Under the pieces are notes generated by a model that saw only the letters and a list, made by a program, of their open reading frames with translations, was not told the origin of the DNA and ran no database searches. A program made the translations under genes and the position numbers. This document shows, one piece after another, positions 42,301 to 53,200 of a stretch of DNA of 64,000 bases. This DNA is from Tyto alba (lineage: Eukaryota > Chordata > Aves > Strigiformes > Tytonidae), in contig NW_024881313.1 in the NCBI RefSeq assembly GCF_018691265.1, positions 7,035,501-7,099,500 of the forward strand, given 5' to 3'. Positions within the stretch are counted from its first letter, which is position 1, and every line of letters begins with the position of its first letter.

Positions 42301-45300
42301 CCCCCGGCCCTTTCAGCTCTTTTAACGTAACTATGAGAGAGCACAGGGAAGACACTCTTAGGCACCATTTAGGCCACTATTGCAAGAGCATAACCTGAGG
42401 CTTCATCTTCAGTTGGTAGCATAAGGTCACCCAAACTTTGCCCTCAGACTCACCCATAATCCAGTATGTTGCAACAGCCACCACGTGTGAGGACAGGTTT
42501 TGAGATGGGTGGGTGGAAATCAAGGTAGTAGGAACATTTGTGCTTTTGTTGTTGTGTTGGGTACCACTGTCACCCCACCCTCAGAGCACAAACGATCACC
42601 ACCACTACCAGCATCTTTGGCGCCGGCTTTTGAAAATTGTCACCAAATTGACCTCAGGCAGTTTAAAAAAACACTAGTTTTTGTATATAAGTTAAAAGTA
42701 TGTTTCTGGGGTTTGTTAACAGAATACTTAATATTAAAAACTGGGTTCAAGTTAAGGCAATTCAGTATCTGTAGCTCTTTGTAGATACTTTTGAGAGAAG
42801 TGTTTTGTCCTGACCATCATACACATAGCAATTGCGTGTGTATTCATACAGCTATTAGAAAATAAAACAGAAGATATCAAAGCACCAAAACCAGTGATGG
42901 AAGATGCCAATGAGTTAATAGTCAGGGACACAGCTCCTGGACAAGCGTGACCACAAGTAAATCTTAGATTTGTTATTTTCTTCTATACCTTCTGAGATGG
43001 TGATTTGCCCTGCACAGCAGAACAGATCTTGGCCTTTCTTTTTCACTTACTAGAGGATTTGCAGAGCAGGAAAAGAGGATTACAATTCCTCTCAGCAGAA
43101 AGTAATCCTTTTAAGTTAGGTATGTCAGCATTCATTGAGAAGTGTGGGAAAGTGCGTGCTACTTAAAATGCTTGACAGGTCTCAGAGAAACGTGGTGGCA
43201 GGAAGATGGGAGCAAAGCCCCTGGTCGTGATTACAATGGCCCCCAAATTAGAAATTGTTGGAGGGAGCAGTGAAAACAGAGCTCAGGAGCCAGGATTGAT
43301 TTTGATGTTTATCCAGCTCGGTAAATTCACAGCATTAAAGTCCAGAATTATAACCTAGAATGGTATTTGTTCATTCAAAACTATTGGTGAACAAATTTTC
43401 CATTTACAAGGCCACTTCAGAGTGACGGGAGTCCCGTCCTGTAATTTTACTGTGTATCAGCATGTTAGCAAGATGGTCCCTATAAATTGATGGATCTGCT
43501 ATACCTGATATGTATTCTGAGCAGCTCATAATTCCTTCAGTACACATTTCTTCTGTTCAGAAAGTTATTGTCTGATTATAATTGTCACACCAAGACCAAG
43601 ACAGAACTTATGCGTTTCATTGTATAGCTTAGGAGTCCAAAGACCTGGACTGAAACATCATCAGCAACGCTCTCATGGGGCAATGAGCACGGTCAGAAAC
43701 TATTCTGGACCCAGTTGCTGCAAAGTAATTCAGGCTTAATAGATAAGGCTGAAGTTGAAGAGTACCTGGAATCCTGCTGAACCTCATCTGAGCAGCTGAT
43801 GAGATCCTACTGACAAAGCAATAGCACAAAAGCTATTGGGGGCTAGGAAAACAAACTCTGAAGTGATATCAAAAGAGGTAAAGAAAACGGGCAGGAATTC
43901 AGTGATGGAAAGTCCATACTGAGATGTATCTGAGGTAAAGCTGCAGACAAGTTAAACTAACAGAATTAAAAAAAGAACCCAACCCAACCCAACACTTCTA
44001 ATAGAGCAACATAAAAAGCAATAACTGACATGAAGGGCTTGAAAACTCTGGAAGGAGAATTATTATCAAAGTAAAAAATGAAGTGGAAAGTTCACAGAAA
44101 AAAAAAGAAACAAAGCAAGAAATTGCATAAAATAACAGAAGGTATTACCAGGCAGTTCATAATGTATTTGTAACAACATAATAGCTGCACATCTCTATTG
44201 TAACAAAATGCAATTTTATTCACTCTAATTTAGCCCAGGATAGTCAACACAGTAATTTCAAATGTGCTGTTCAAGATAGCATCTTGACAGCTTTTAACAA
44301 ACAAAGTGCTTCACAACGTAGACTGTTGAGGACAAGTGAAAGAACCAAACCCAGGGTGAGCAGTGGAATACAAAAAATACATGTCTTTCAGGAAGGTATC
44401 ACACAAGAGATCTTCATTCTTTCGTATTTTAAGAAGTCTGCATTTCAATTTTGCTGATATTATACATAATTCCTGCGTTTTGTCTTCTACTGAATTCCCT
44501 CCTCCCCACCTCATCCCCAAAGCTTCTTATTTCTGCAGCCTGAGTGACAACTGCAGGTGCCTCTATAGTGGATATTGCAATGCAAACCAGTATTTAAATG
44601 GCCTGCTTTGGCTAAACCGTTCTTTGTTTGCATGTAACTACTTTCCTTACATTCCCTCCTAACAAATACTCTCCATATGGATGGAATATAAAGGCTTGGA
44701 AGTACTTAAATGGGTAGTCCATCATGTGTTACACTGAGGATCAGATACCATAGTACACGGAGAGGCTCTTCTTCCCCATTTTAGAGTGGCTGTTCAGAGA
44801 GGGACAGAAGACAACCGTTTCTCATCTGTACTTCACTTTCCTACAAAAACATTACTTTTCTCTGACTTTTATTTTAAGTCAACATTTACAGTACATTATT
44901 TAAAATATCCAGTCAGGCCTGGAAACTCATTGTAGTAGGCAGACTTTACAATGCATTTTGGAGCCCCTCCCTAAATTAAAACATATATATAACATTTAAT
45001 CTGTTGGCATCCAGAAAGTATTAAAAGTCAAAAAAATCTGAATTTATTTTTAGCGTGGCAATTCACAATTGGGTTTGAAGGCAAGCTACAGAGGAACACA
45101 GTTCATCTGATTTGCTCTTATCAATGCGAAAACTGTAAAGGCGGTTATCATGGGTTTATTTCAGCCGGATTATGTGGTCAAGTGAATTTCTTGCTGTCCT
45201 GGTCCAACTATCCAGATTAGACGACTTGGGGAAGCTCACCCACGTGCCGCTGGACAGAAACCTGGGTGTGGAATGTGCCCCCAGACCTTATCCTGACATC

Positions 45301-46270
45301 CCCCAGTTCAGACATAGCCATCGAGTGTTCCGTTTTCTCAAATCCCAGAGAGAGACCGGTAAAGACACACATTTATTTCATGGCACTGCACACACTGAAG
45401 GTCCTTCAGAGCTCTTTACTGGGGAGCCACCTGCAGCTGAGGTGGATGATGAGCAGTTGGCAAGAGCCCCGTCAGAGGCAGCATGCACCAGCAATGCTGC
45501 CAAGGTGGAGGACGCTGCTCAGGCCCACCAAGGGAGAAACACTCAGACATAAGAAGGGGAAAAGGGAAGGAAACTTTATAAAACATGCCGTAATCACAAG
45601 AGTGAATTTAATTCCAACCATATAGGAAAGTACACCATTCCGTTACTGAAGCTGCAGCTTAAAAACACCATCTCAACAGGTTTCTGACAGACCTGCTTCA
45701 CATTGCATCGAAGAAGTGAACATTCAGTGTCAGCCAGACCCCGCAAAGCTGTGCATGGACCTCCACCCCACCCCATCAGCCATCCTTGGGAGCTCAAAGT
45801 CTCTGCTCAAAGGGCTGCTTTTCTCACTGAATTACTGAGTAATCATACAGTGCCTAATCTAGTACCACCCCCCTTGGTTAATAAAGGGACACACATAATG
45901 TTGTGCATTTTTAATAAACAGGAATACATATTCTTCAGAGGAAAGTAGAAAAATAGTTTCCATGTCTGTGTGCATTTATCCTCCGGCTAGCTTTAGATAG
46001 GAAGAATATAACAAAGTAGGAGATTGCTCGTAGGAAAAATGCTTTAAAAATTATATATGCCCCTTTTTCCAATTAGCTTTCTCTAATCTGACTTACTTTC
46101 CACCGCCTGTGGTATTTTGAAATTTGAACTCTCTACTTGCTGTTGAAAGAAACCCGCTTTGCTGCCCACAGCTTTACGCCTTTAGGTTCCACTGGCACGG
46201 TTAGGTCAACCTAAAGTTGACTCGGGGAGCTGGGGAAGGCTCACAGAAAGCGTTTAAAGCTACATCGTCT
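39360..46270. other. Intergenic stretch immediately upstream of CDCA7L
   Basis: About 7 kb with a weakly coding-like patch (about 41.1-42.1 kb), a short AACCC repeat near 43976-43992 and a 126-codon frame at 45172-45552. None is convincing as a gene. The last 100 bases approach the CDCA7L promoter. Confidence 0.6.
41100..42106 (+). pseudogene. Possible decayed coding remnant
   Basis: Several adjacent + strand segments read like charged, coiled-coil-type protein, for example DPEAQEKYPLSQDVTELKEL near 41136-41200, a 76-codon frame at 41276-41506, and a 60-codon frame at 41924-42106 containing LRLAELDQEKKAKDPLRNLE. They lie in different frames with stops between, as in an old processed pseudogene. 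No parent gene is recognised, and chance frames are a real alternative. Confidence 0.2.
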
Positions 46271-46275
46271 CCATT

Positions 46276-46297
46276 CCCCCCCCCCCCCCCCCCCCCC
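46276..46297. repeat. Poly-C run (22 C)
   Basis: An uninterrupted run of 22 C is followed by T-rich sequence, about 390 bp upstream of the CDCA7L start codon. The complementary G run could form a G-quadruplex and the C run an i-motif. Run length is prone to sequencing error. Confidence 0.9.
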
Positions 46298-46573
46298 TTT
46301 TATTTTTATTTTTTTAAAGAGTTTTTCAAAAGGCTTATGCTTCACGCCTGTAAACATTTTAAATTATTTGGAGGATGAAAGCCTATTCCCCCAGACAAGG
46401 CCGCTCCTTTCGGACTAATGGCCGCTGCCGTGTGAGGGAAGAACCGAGGGCGCCGGGGGCCAGCGGGGCTTCACCCGCGCGGCCCAGCGGGCCCGCAGCT
46501 CCCGCAGAGCCCCCTCACGGCCCCCCGCCGTCCCCCCCCAGGCCGCGCTGGGTGCCCAGTCCCCCATCCCGCC

Positions 46574-46581
46574 TTTCCCGC
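46574..46581 (+). promoter_or_regulatory. E2F-type site TTTCCCGC
   Basis: The octamer matches the TTTSSCGC E2F consensus and lies 109-116 bp upstream of the proposed ATG in the CpG island. CDCA7-family genes are cell-cycle regulated, so an E2F input is plausible. Occupancy is inference. Confidence 0.5.
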
Positions 46582-46610
46582 CGTCCCCGGGCGGCTCCAC
46601 CCCGCCACCG

Positions 46611-46663
46611 CCTCCTGCTCCTCCTTCCTCTTCCTCCTCCTCCTCCTCCTCCTCCTCCTCCCG
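46611..46663. repeat. TCC-rich polypyrimidine tract before the CDCA7L ATG
   Basis: Imperfect then perfect TCC triplets form an almost pure pyrimidine strand ending 27 bp upstream of the ATG. Such mirror-like homopurine/homopyrimidine tracts can form triplex DNA. If the upstream in-frame ATG at 46375 were used, this frame would read as a proline run. Confidence 0.85.
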
Positions 46664-46689
46664 CCGCAGCGCGGGCGGCTCCGTGCGCC

Positions 46690-46776
46690 ATGGCGCGGCG
46701 CGGCCGGCGGCGACGGCGGCGGCGGGGGGCGGCGGCGGCGGCAACGGCGACAGGCCCGGCGGCGAGCCGCGGCAAG
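46690..46776 (+). CDS. CDCA7L: CDCA7L coding exon 1 (residues 1-29, Arg/Ala-rich)
   Basis: The ATG at 46690 has G at -3 and G at +4, a strong initiation context. It opens a frame encoding MARRG followed by an arginine run, an alanine run and ending SRGK, directly before the donor GTGAGG at 46777 (AAG|GTGAGG). The exon is 87 bp and ends in phase 0, matching exon 2. The placement inside the CpG island and the good donor support it. The sequence does not resemble the short MELATRYQ start I recall for mammalian CDCA7L, so this exon is inferred from position and frame, not homology. The frame is also open upstream to another ATG at 46375, which would give a 134-codon first exon. An alternative first exon elsewhere is possible. 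Confidence 0.55.
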
Positions 46777-47230
46777 GTGAGGCGGCCCGGTGGCTGCGCG
46801 GAGCGGGGCGGGCGGGGGGAGGAAGGGCGCCGGTTCGGCTGTTTTCCGCCTTCCCGGGGTAGCGGCGTCCCTTTGTCCGCTCCTCCGCGGCGCGGGGAGG
46901 GTGGGAAGAGCTGCCCGCCGCTGGCGGCGGCGCCATCGCGCCGCCGCCAGCGGCGGGCAGCTCTTCCCACCCTCCCCGCGCTGCCGGCGCGGTTCCCCGC
47001 CCGGTACACGCGGGGCACGGCGGCCCACGGTCCCGCCGGGCGCCCTCCACGTGGCGCGGCAGCGCCGGGGAGGGGGTGGGAGCCGGTTTTGGGGCGGCCC
47101 CGGCGCGTGGGGAAACCCCACGGGTCCAGCAGCGTCTCGGAGAAAGGCTGATGGGCTTGGGCGTCGCGTATTGGGGAGGAGCGGTGTTAATTAATTAGTC
47201 TCTGTAAGCCTGGGCATGTCACTTTGGAAA

Positions 47231-47264
<34 letters not shown>

Positions 47265-50200
47265 CCAAACATGTCCTTTTTTTTTTTTTTTTTTTTTCAA
47301 AATGCCTCAATACCCCAAACGCATATTTGAGTCGCCTGAATACATGTGAGCATTGATAAAGCTGGAGGGTTTAGGGACAAACCTGGGCGCACTTCGGTCA
47401 GCGCACCTGACTGCGGTCCAGTCCAAGCCCAGCGTTTGGATGCATCAGTCAGGATGTTTGTGGGGTTCAGGTCTTGAGAGGCGATATGGTGAGTCTCCCA
47501 GGTGGTGGGATGGAGGAGAAAGTCAGCATCTCCATCAGCTCTTGCTGACGGAAGGCTAAGGAGTTACATGAGTTTTGGTGGAACAGGAGGCTTGCAGGAA
47601 CACTGAAATGTTTGTTAGGACCTCTGCCCTCTCAGGGGCTTTGTAAACCTGCCACCTCTATGGCTTTAGGCTCTCGGGTGTCAGAGTGGAGATAAGGGTG
47701 CTGTAGAACAGTTGGGGAGAAACCTGTTTGACATGGATGGCACGCACTTCTCAGCTCTGGTGCTATAAGGAGAGGCTCTTACTGTCTACCAGGCACCTTT
47801 CTACTGCACAGCTAGAAGGCTAGCCGTGGTGTTTCTTTTGAAGGGGAGAAGGATGCAGTCTGTACTCAGTGCTCTCCTGTTTCTGGTGGGAGCTTGTTTT
47901 TGTCAGAGCAAGGCCTTCTGATGCCTCTCGCTCCTCCTTGCAGCAGGCTGTCAGTGGATTCGGCCCTGGCTGAGCCAGAAGGATGTGGTGGCCAAGGTTT
48001 CCTTGTCTCGGAAGTCACAGGTCGTCCACTGACTGGTAAATTAGCTTATGAGTGCATGCCCCCATCGCCAGGGAAGTCAGCATCACGAAATGGTTTTGAA
48101 TCACAAGACCTGCAGTTCCGTTTCCCATCCCAGGGTCTAATTTAACAGGCCCTTGCACAGTGGCTTTAGTACACAGAGCTTGTTGAAGGGGTGCTGGCTG
48201 ACAAAGCTTTAGCACCCAAAAAGTGTGGGCGCTAGCAGTCCAGACATGAAGAGGGGATGCGTTGCGTTCCTGTGGTGTTGTGCAGAAGTGTTTTGCTTGG
48301 AATGCCAGGGCTCGGAAAGTAATTAGGCATCACCACAGATGAAAGGGATGCTCTTTGAATTATGCAGAATTCATTCAGAAATAGCTGTTACTACTGTTTG
48401 GATCAGTGAGAGATTAGATATTACAAAAGAAGAGATAGTAGCAGTTGACAGAGTGTTTGGGCTGCGTTCATATGCTGGCGTGCTGGTGTTCACATTATTA
48501 TCAGTGTTTTTGAAGACTACGGGATAGTTTCCAGGTAGATGTTGCCTATGGAGAGTAACACCTTAAATGACATGCTGTGTGATTATGCTGGTTGGACGTT
48601 CTTTATTTTAGATGAAGTAGCTTGATGGGTTTTAGCTCATTTAATTAGTTTAAATAAAGCAATGTAGAAACCATACTCTACTGTTCTGAAAATAGCTAAA
48701 TTTACTAAAATGTCATGGAGTACTTGGCTTTATCAGTAGGTTGACTGGGGTGATAATTACCGTAACTTTTTGTGGAGGCAGGGCGAACCACCCTGTGACA
48801 GATTTTTACAGGTTTAGGCATAATCCATCTTCACCCTGGTGGAATCAAAGTATCTCTGCAAAGATTGTAAAGCTGTGATGACTGCTTATTTTATCACTTA
48901 TTCCTTCTTCTCTCTGAACACTCACTTGCCTTTTACCCTGCTGCCAATTGTGCCAGGAATGCACTTCACCATCCAGAAGGTTTCAGGTTTTTGCCCTCTG
49001 ATGCTGTTGAGAAATTGTGGAGGTTATCTGGGATCTTCCTTGCCTTCCTAGATTTCGTTTTTGTCCTTAAGTCTCTGGTTGGATGGCACTGACAGTCCTG
49101 TTGATCATGCATCTAGCTGTGTGATTCTTCTGCACCGTAATATATGACTTTGCCTCTCTTTGCCTTCCAAGACTTTCATGTGTTTGTATTAAGCTTTCAC
49201 ACAATGCTGTTAGCCTTTATGATTCCAGCAGAAAGACCAGGATCTTGACTTCTAAATAGTTTTGGGTTTTTGGTTTGGCACTTATCGGCGTTCTGGCTGG
49301 GGCCCTCTATTCTTGTAGCACTGCCCGTAATTGTCAGTCTTGGAGTGCTTCCCTGTTCGGTTGTTACTTTGGGGCTATGAGCCAAACCCAGTGCCTGTAA
49401 CCCATGGGTGGCGTGCTTTGGGCTTGCCTCCATACTGAGCCTGGGGCAAGTCAAGAGGTTTTCCAGCGTGTGTTGAAGGTGTGACTTTGCACAAGTTTGG
49501 TTTGTGTGAGTATGCATTTGAGATTAAACTGGGATTATTTCAGTTTGATGTGAGTTTGAATGTTACTGAAATTATCTGTCCTCTGCTTAAAGTAGGAATG
49601 TCCATACATTGTGCAAGCTTGAAGGAAGGGAACACGGCCCAACTGACTCTTTTTCATGGTAGCAGCAAAAATAGAGAATTATATCTAGCCCTGCTTTCTC
49701 ACACAGTATGTTCTCCTGATACATCATTGTCAGAGAAGAATGCGCTAGTGTGACAACTGGCAATGAAAGCGATAAGAGCAAATACCTCTTGAAAAAATTA
49801 AATATGGTTGATAGTGGTGTAGAAATAACTCTGATGCTTCCCACCGAAGCTGAGGGGGTGTGTGCAGGCAAGCGTTCTCTCTTGTAGCTTGCCAGGGCTC
49901 TGCCTTGCAGAAGGACAAGTTGCATCTGTTTTGGCTTTGGTATCAGGAAAATTGCTTTTTCACTTGAGACACCAGGATTACTCTTGTTGATGTAGAAAGT
50001 AAAACAGATCACCCCGAGCTTTTATTTTTCTCCTTGCCTAACAGGGCCGGTGGAATTTGTGGGGATGGCACTTGGAGAAATGTTGTTTTGACTGGTGGGG
50101 ACCTCAGGTGCCTTACTTTGCCCATCGCTCATGTGGTGAATGTGGGAGCATCACCGAATCAGGTCTGACATCCCTCCGGGCCTTCTTTCTCAATACTTGT

Positions 50201-53200
50201 TGCCCTTGGCCCTTGGTGACAGATCTGCCAGCCCCCACGGGCAGACAGGAGCTGCCTGCTCCCAGTTCTGTGGGAGCTCCTCCGCGCAGCCCGACAAACC
50301 TGGGTGCGCCTCCGGGTGTACCGGTGGTATTTTGTCAAATTTAGAGAGGGGAAACTGAGAGATGGGGATGTCTTGTTGAATAAACATAGTTAGGTCTGGT
50401 TATTCTGGTAGCTGTTGGATTGTGTGCTGTTTTGCTGCTTTTGAAAAGTACCTTTTGGGTGTTTTAAACAAGCAAGTGTATTTTATGTGCAAAAATAACT
50501 ACGCTCAATAGGAATAAAATTTCCTATTGGAAATAAGACTGACTTTTTCAGCAGCTGTGAATTATTTTCAGCTTTTACTAGATTTTCGGTACTTTGCTTT
50601 TTGTAGCTGGTATTTGTAAAAGACAGTATTTCTCACGTCTCTGCAGCATTTCAGCAGACCACTGTGTCTGAACCTGTGGTTTGTTCATGTTGAAATATTT
50701 TCCCTGAGCAAGCCTGAAACTTTCATCATCTCTCTGCCATCCTGCTTTTTTTAGGGGTTTAGTGGCAAGAAGATCCTCTCTTGAAGTGCCTGCAGCTTTC
50801 AAGTGTTTAGAATAGATTAATAGTTTGACATTTGTGTTTAAGGCAAATATGTATTTTCTTTCTTGGTATATGCTACTTTGTTGACAGAGTTAAAATGCTA
50901 GGCTCTGATGCCGATTATAAATCAGTTTATGAGTGTATTTTAATTGAAAGCTAGAAATGGAAATGCCTGTGGCTTCCACAGCAAATAACAGCGAACCAAC
51001 CCATCACGTCAAAGGTGTTTGGTGCAAGCTCGTCTTTGATGTCTGTCTGCTGAGGGCAATGGACCTCTGCTGCGAGTAAACTCGACCTGTGATTTCGGGT
51101 GTAGGAGTACTGGCAGTGAGTAAGCTTGGTTGTGAGGGTGCTCCTCTTAAACCCCCAAAGTATGCCCACCCTGTGTGTGTCAGGTGTTGCCTGTTAGCAA
51201 TCCAAGGCCTTTTGGTGAAAATGGAACTCACGGGTGGCTAAATAGGATTCTTCAAAGTCAGGCTACAGGGAAGAAGTCACAAACTAAAAATCTTTGAAGT
51301 TCTGGAGTAAGTTACTGAAATCAGTACCTTCTTATTTGGGAATCCATAAAGATCAGAAAAGATCTTCTACTGGGAAATAATTTTTTGTTGTTGTTCAGAA
51401 TCAGTAATTACACCCCCATAACGTCTCCTCGGGTGCAGATGCAGAAGTAACAGGTGAAGAAGAAGAAATTAGTTAGGCATACAGTAATCTCAGCAGTGAC
51501 TAACTCGGCTGTACAATAGCACAAGAACTAATGCAGTGGCTCCTGGAAGCAATTTTTTCACAGCAACGAGCCTCACAGCTCCTTGTATGTTTTTTTCCAT
51601 TCAAGTGCATAATGCTTCATTTTTAACACCGCTCTGTACTGCGTGAATTCTGTCACAGCAACGGAGGCGGATTCTGGCTGTTTGTTGTGAGAGGTGGGGG
51701 TGAGGGAATATCCAAAGCGGTTCAAACGCGGACAGCACAACTTCTGCAGCAGTGCATTGGGTCGTGCTGTTAGTGCCTGCAAGGGTCAGTTGTTCAGAGG
51801 TGAGTTCTGCTCTCGCTCAAGCAACAGTAAATCAGTTTTGCATCAGTCTACATCAGCTTCATAAAAGCAGAGCAAGAATAAAATTAAGCCTATGTATGCC
51901 CATTACTGCAGCTTATTTCAGAGAGTGAAGCATTGGTCAAGGTGCTCTTGTTCTTTTAATGAAAGTGGAATTTTGTCAGCAATGTTATTTTTGGAGAATA
52001 AGCTTCCTTTGGGCCATTTGCCATGGCACAAATAACTTTTTTTTTTTTTTTTTTTAGTAATTTTAAAAATCATTATGTGGGGCCCTGTGTAAGCAACCTT
52101 GGTTGTCTGTGACAGCAGACAGGGGCAGGCTGCTCTCCGTTCTGGAGTTCACCTCGGGGATGTTCTCTTGAACGTTCAGGGCTGGAGACCTCCTTTGGTC
52201 AAGGAACTGGCCCCTTTCACCAGGCGGCTGTTGATCTCACGCTCCTGAGAGTTAATGAGAGAAGTGGGAAATCCACATGCGGCTTTAGCACACGGCAAAC
52301 AGCAGAAAGGCTTGCTTCAAGTACGAGTAGCGTGCGTGATGTGTACATGTGGTCCTGGGGACATAGAAGATAAATGTCTGGGTGCTGGTGAGCGAGGTGG
52401 ACACTTTTCTCCTTGAGCGTTTCTGTGAGAGGCAGCATGGTTTTGCAAATGATACTGGGACATGTAAAACTGTGTTCTGAAACTTGGCAAAATGCCTTCT
52501 GTCTCAGTTTTTAAGGTTGGGTCTGTCCATCCCGTCCTTCCGCACACCAACTCCTAAAGCAGCCTAGGTGGGAGCTGTCTGAAGGCTTCCTTTGGCCTGT
52601 TACATGGAGAGGCTTCTCCAAAGTGCTTGGTGAAATACGTGGCCAGGAGGAATGGTTGGATGTGGTGGAACCAGGTCTCCTTCCGTGCTGGCGCTGGACT
52701 TCTCAAACTCTGAAGTTGTGACCTTGGTCAGCTCAGAAAGTGCCGCTGCCTGCCCTTGGCAGTGCTTCCTCCTGGCAGACTACATCCCGGGCTTCTAGTA
52801 AATGAGAAACGTTCTCAGTTAAAATGTGTTTTCACTTTAGTACCGAGTGTTGCGGAAAAAGCTCTGCAGCAGTACTGACAAAGAGAATGAGCTGCATTGA
52901 TTTTATTTTTGGAGTTGGCTAAGTGTCTGCTAAAATATGTAACGTTGCTGTTATTGCTCTAATTGGTAAGGTTTATTTGTACTGGTTTAGCATTACTTTA
53001 AATATAAATGTGTGTTCCTCACCTCTGAACCATCATTGCTCTGTAAGTGGAGGAGCGGTGGTGGGTTTCACTATGAATAAAGGGTGCCCCGAGCATGTGC
53101 TTACAAAATGAGACGCACATGTATTTTTACGTCAGAGAAGTACTGTTCTGTGAAGTTAAACACCCTGCATATCGCATACTCTCCCTAGCCCCAAATCTGG

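Larger units (their letters stand above)
46400..47120. promoter_or_regulatory. CpG island spanning CDCA7L exon 1
   Basis: A very GC- and CpG-rich block surrounds the proposed start codon, in sharp contrast to the AT-rich flanks. It contains GGCGG/CCGCC boxes on both strands, a TCC repeat just upstream of the ATG, an E2F-type site, and a CACGTG E-box in the proximal intron. No TATA box is evident, as is typical of CpG-island promoters. The transcription start site cannot be placed from sequence alone, and bidirectional firing is possible. Confidence 0.85.

Noticed and set aside
1..46000. Search for RAPGEF5 3' exons expected upstream by synteny
   Set aside because: None of the conserved RasGEF C-terminal segments I know was found in the + strand translations. 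The gene probably ends left of the window.
46415..47121. Several long frames (167-258 codons) on both strands of the CpG island
   Set aside because: GC-rich DNA lacks stop codons by composition. The palindrome makes the same peptide appear on both strands. Only the short segment feeding the exon 1 donor is retained.
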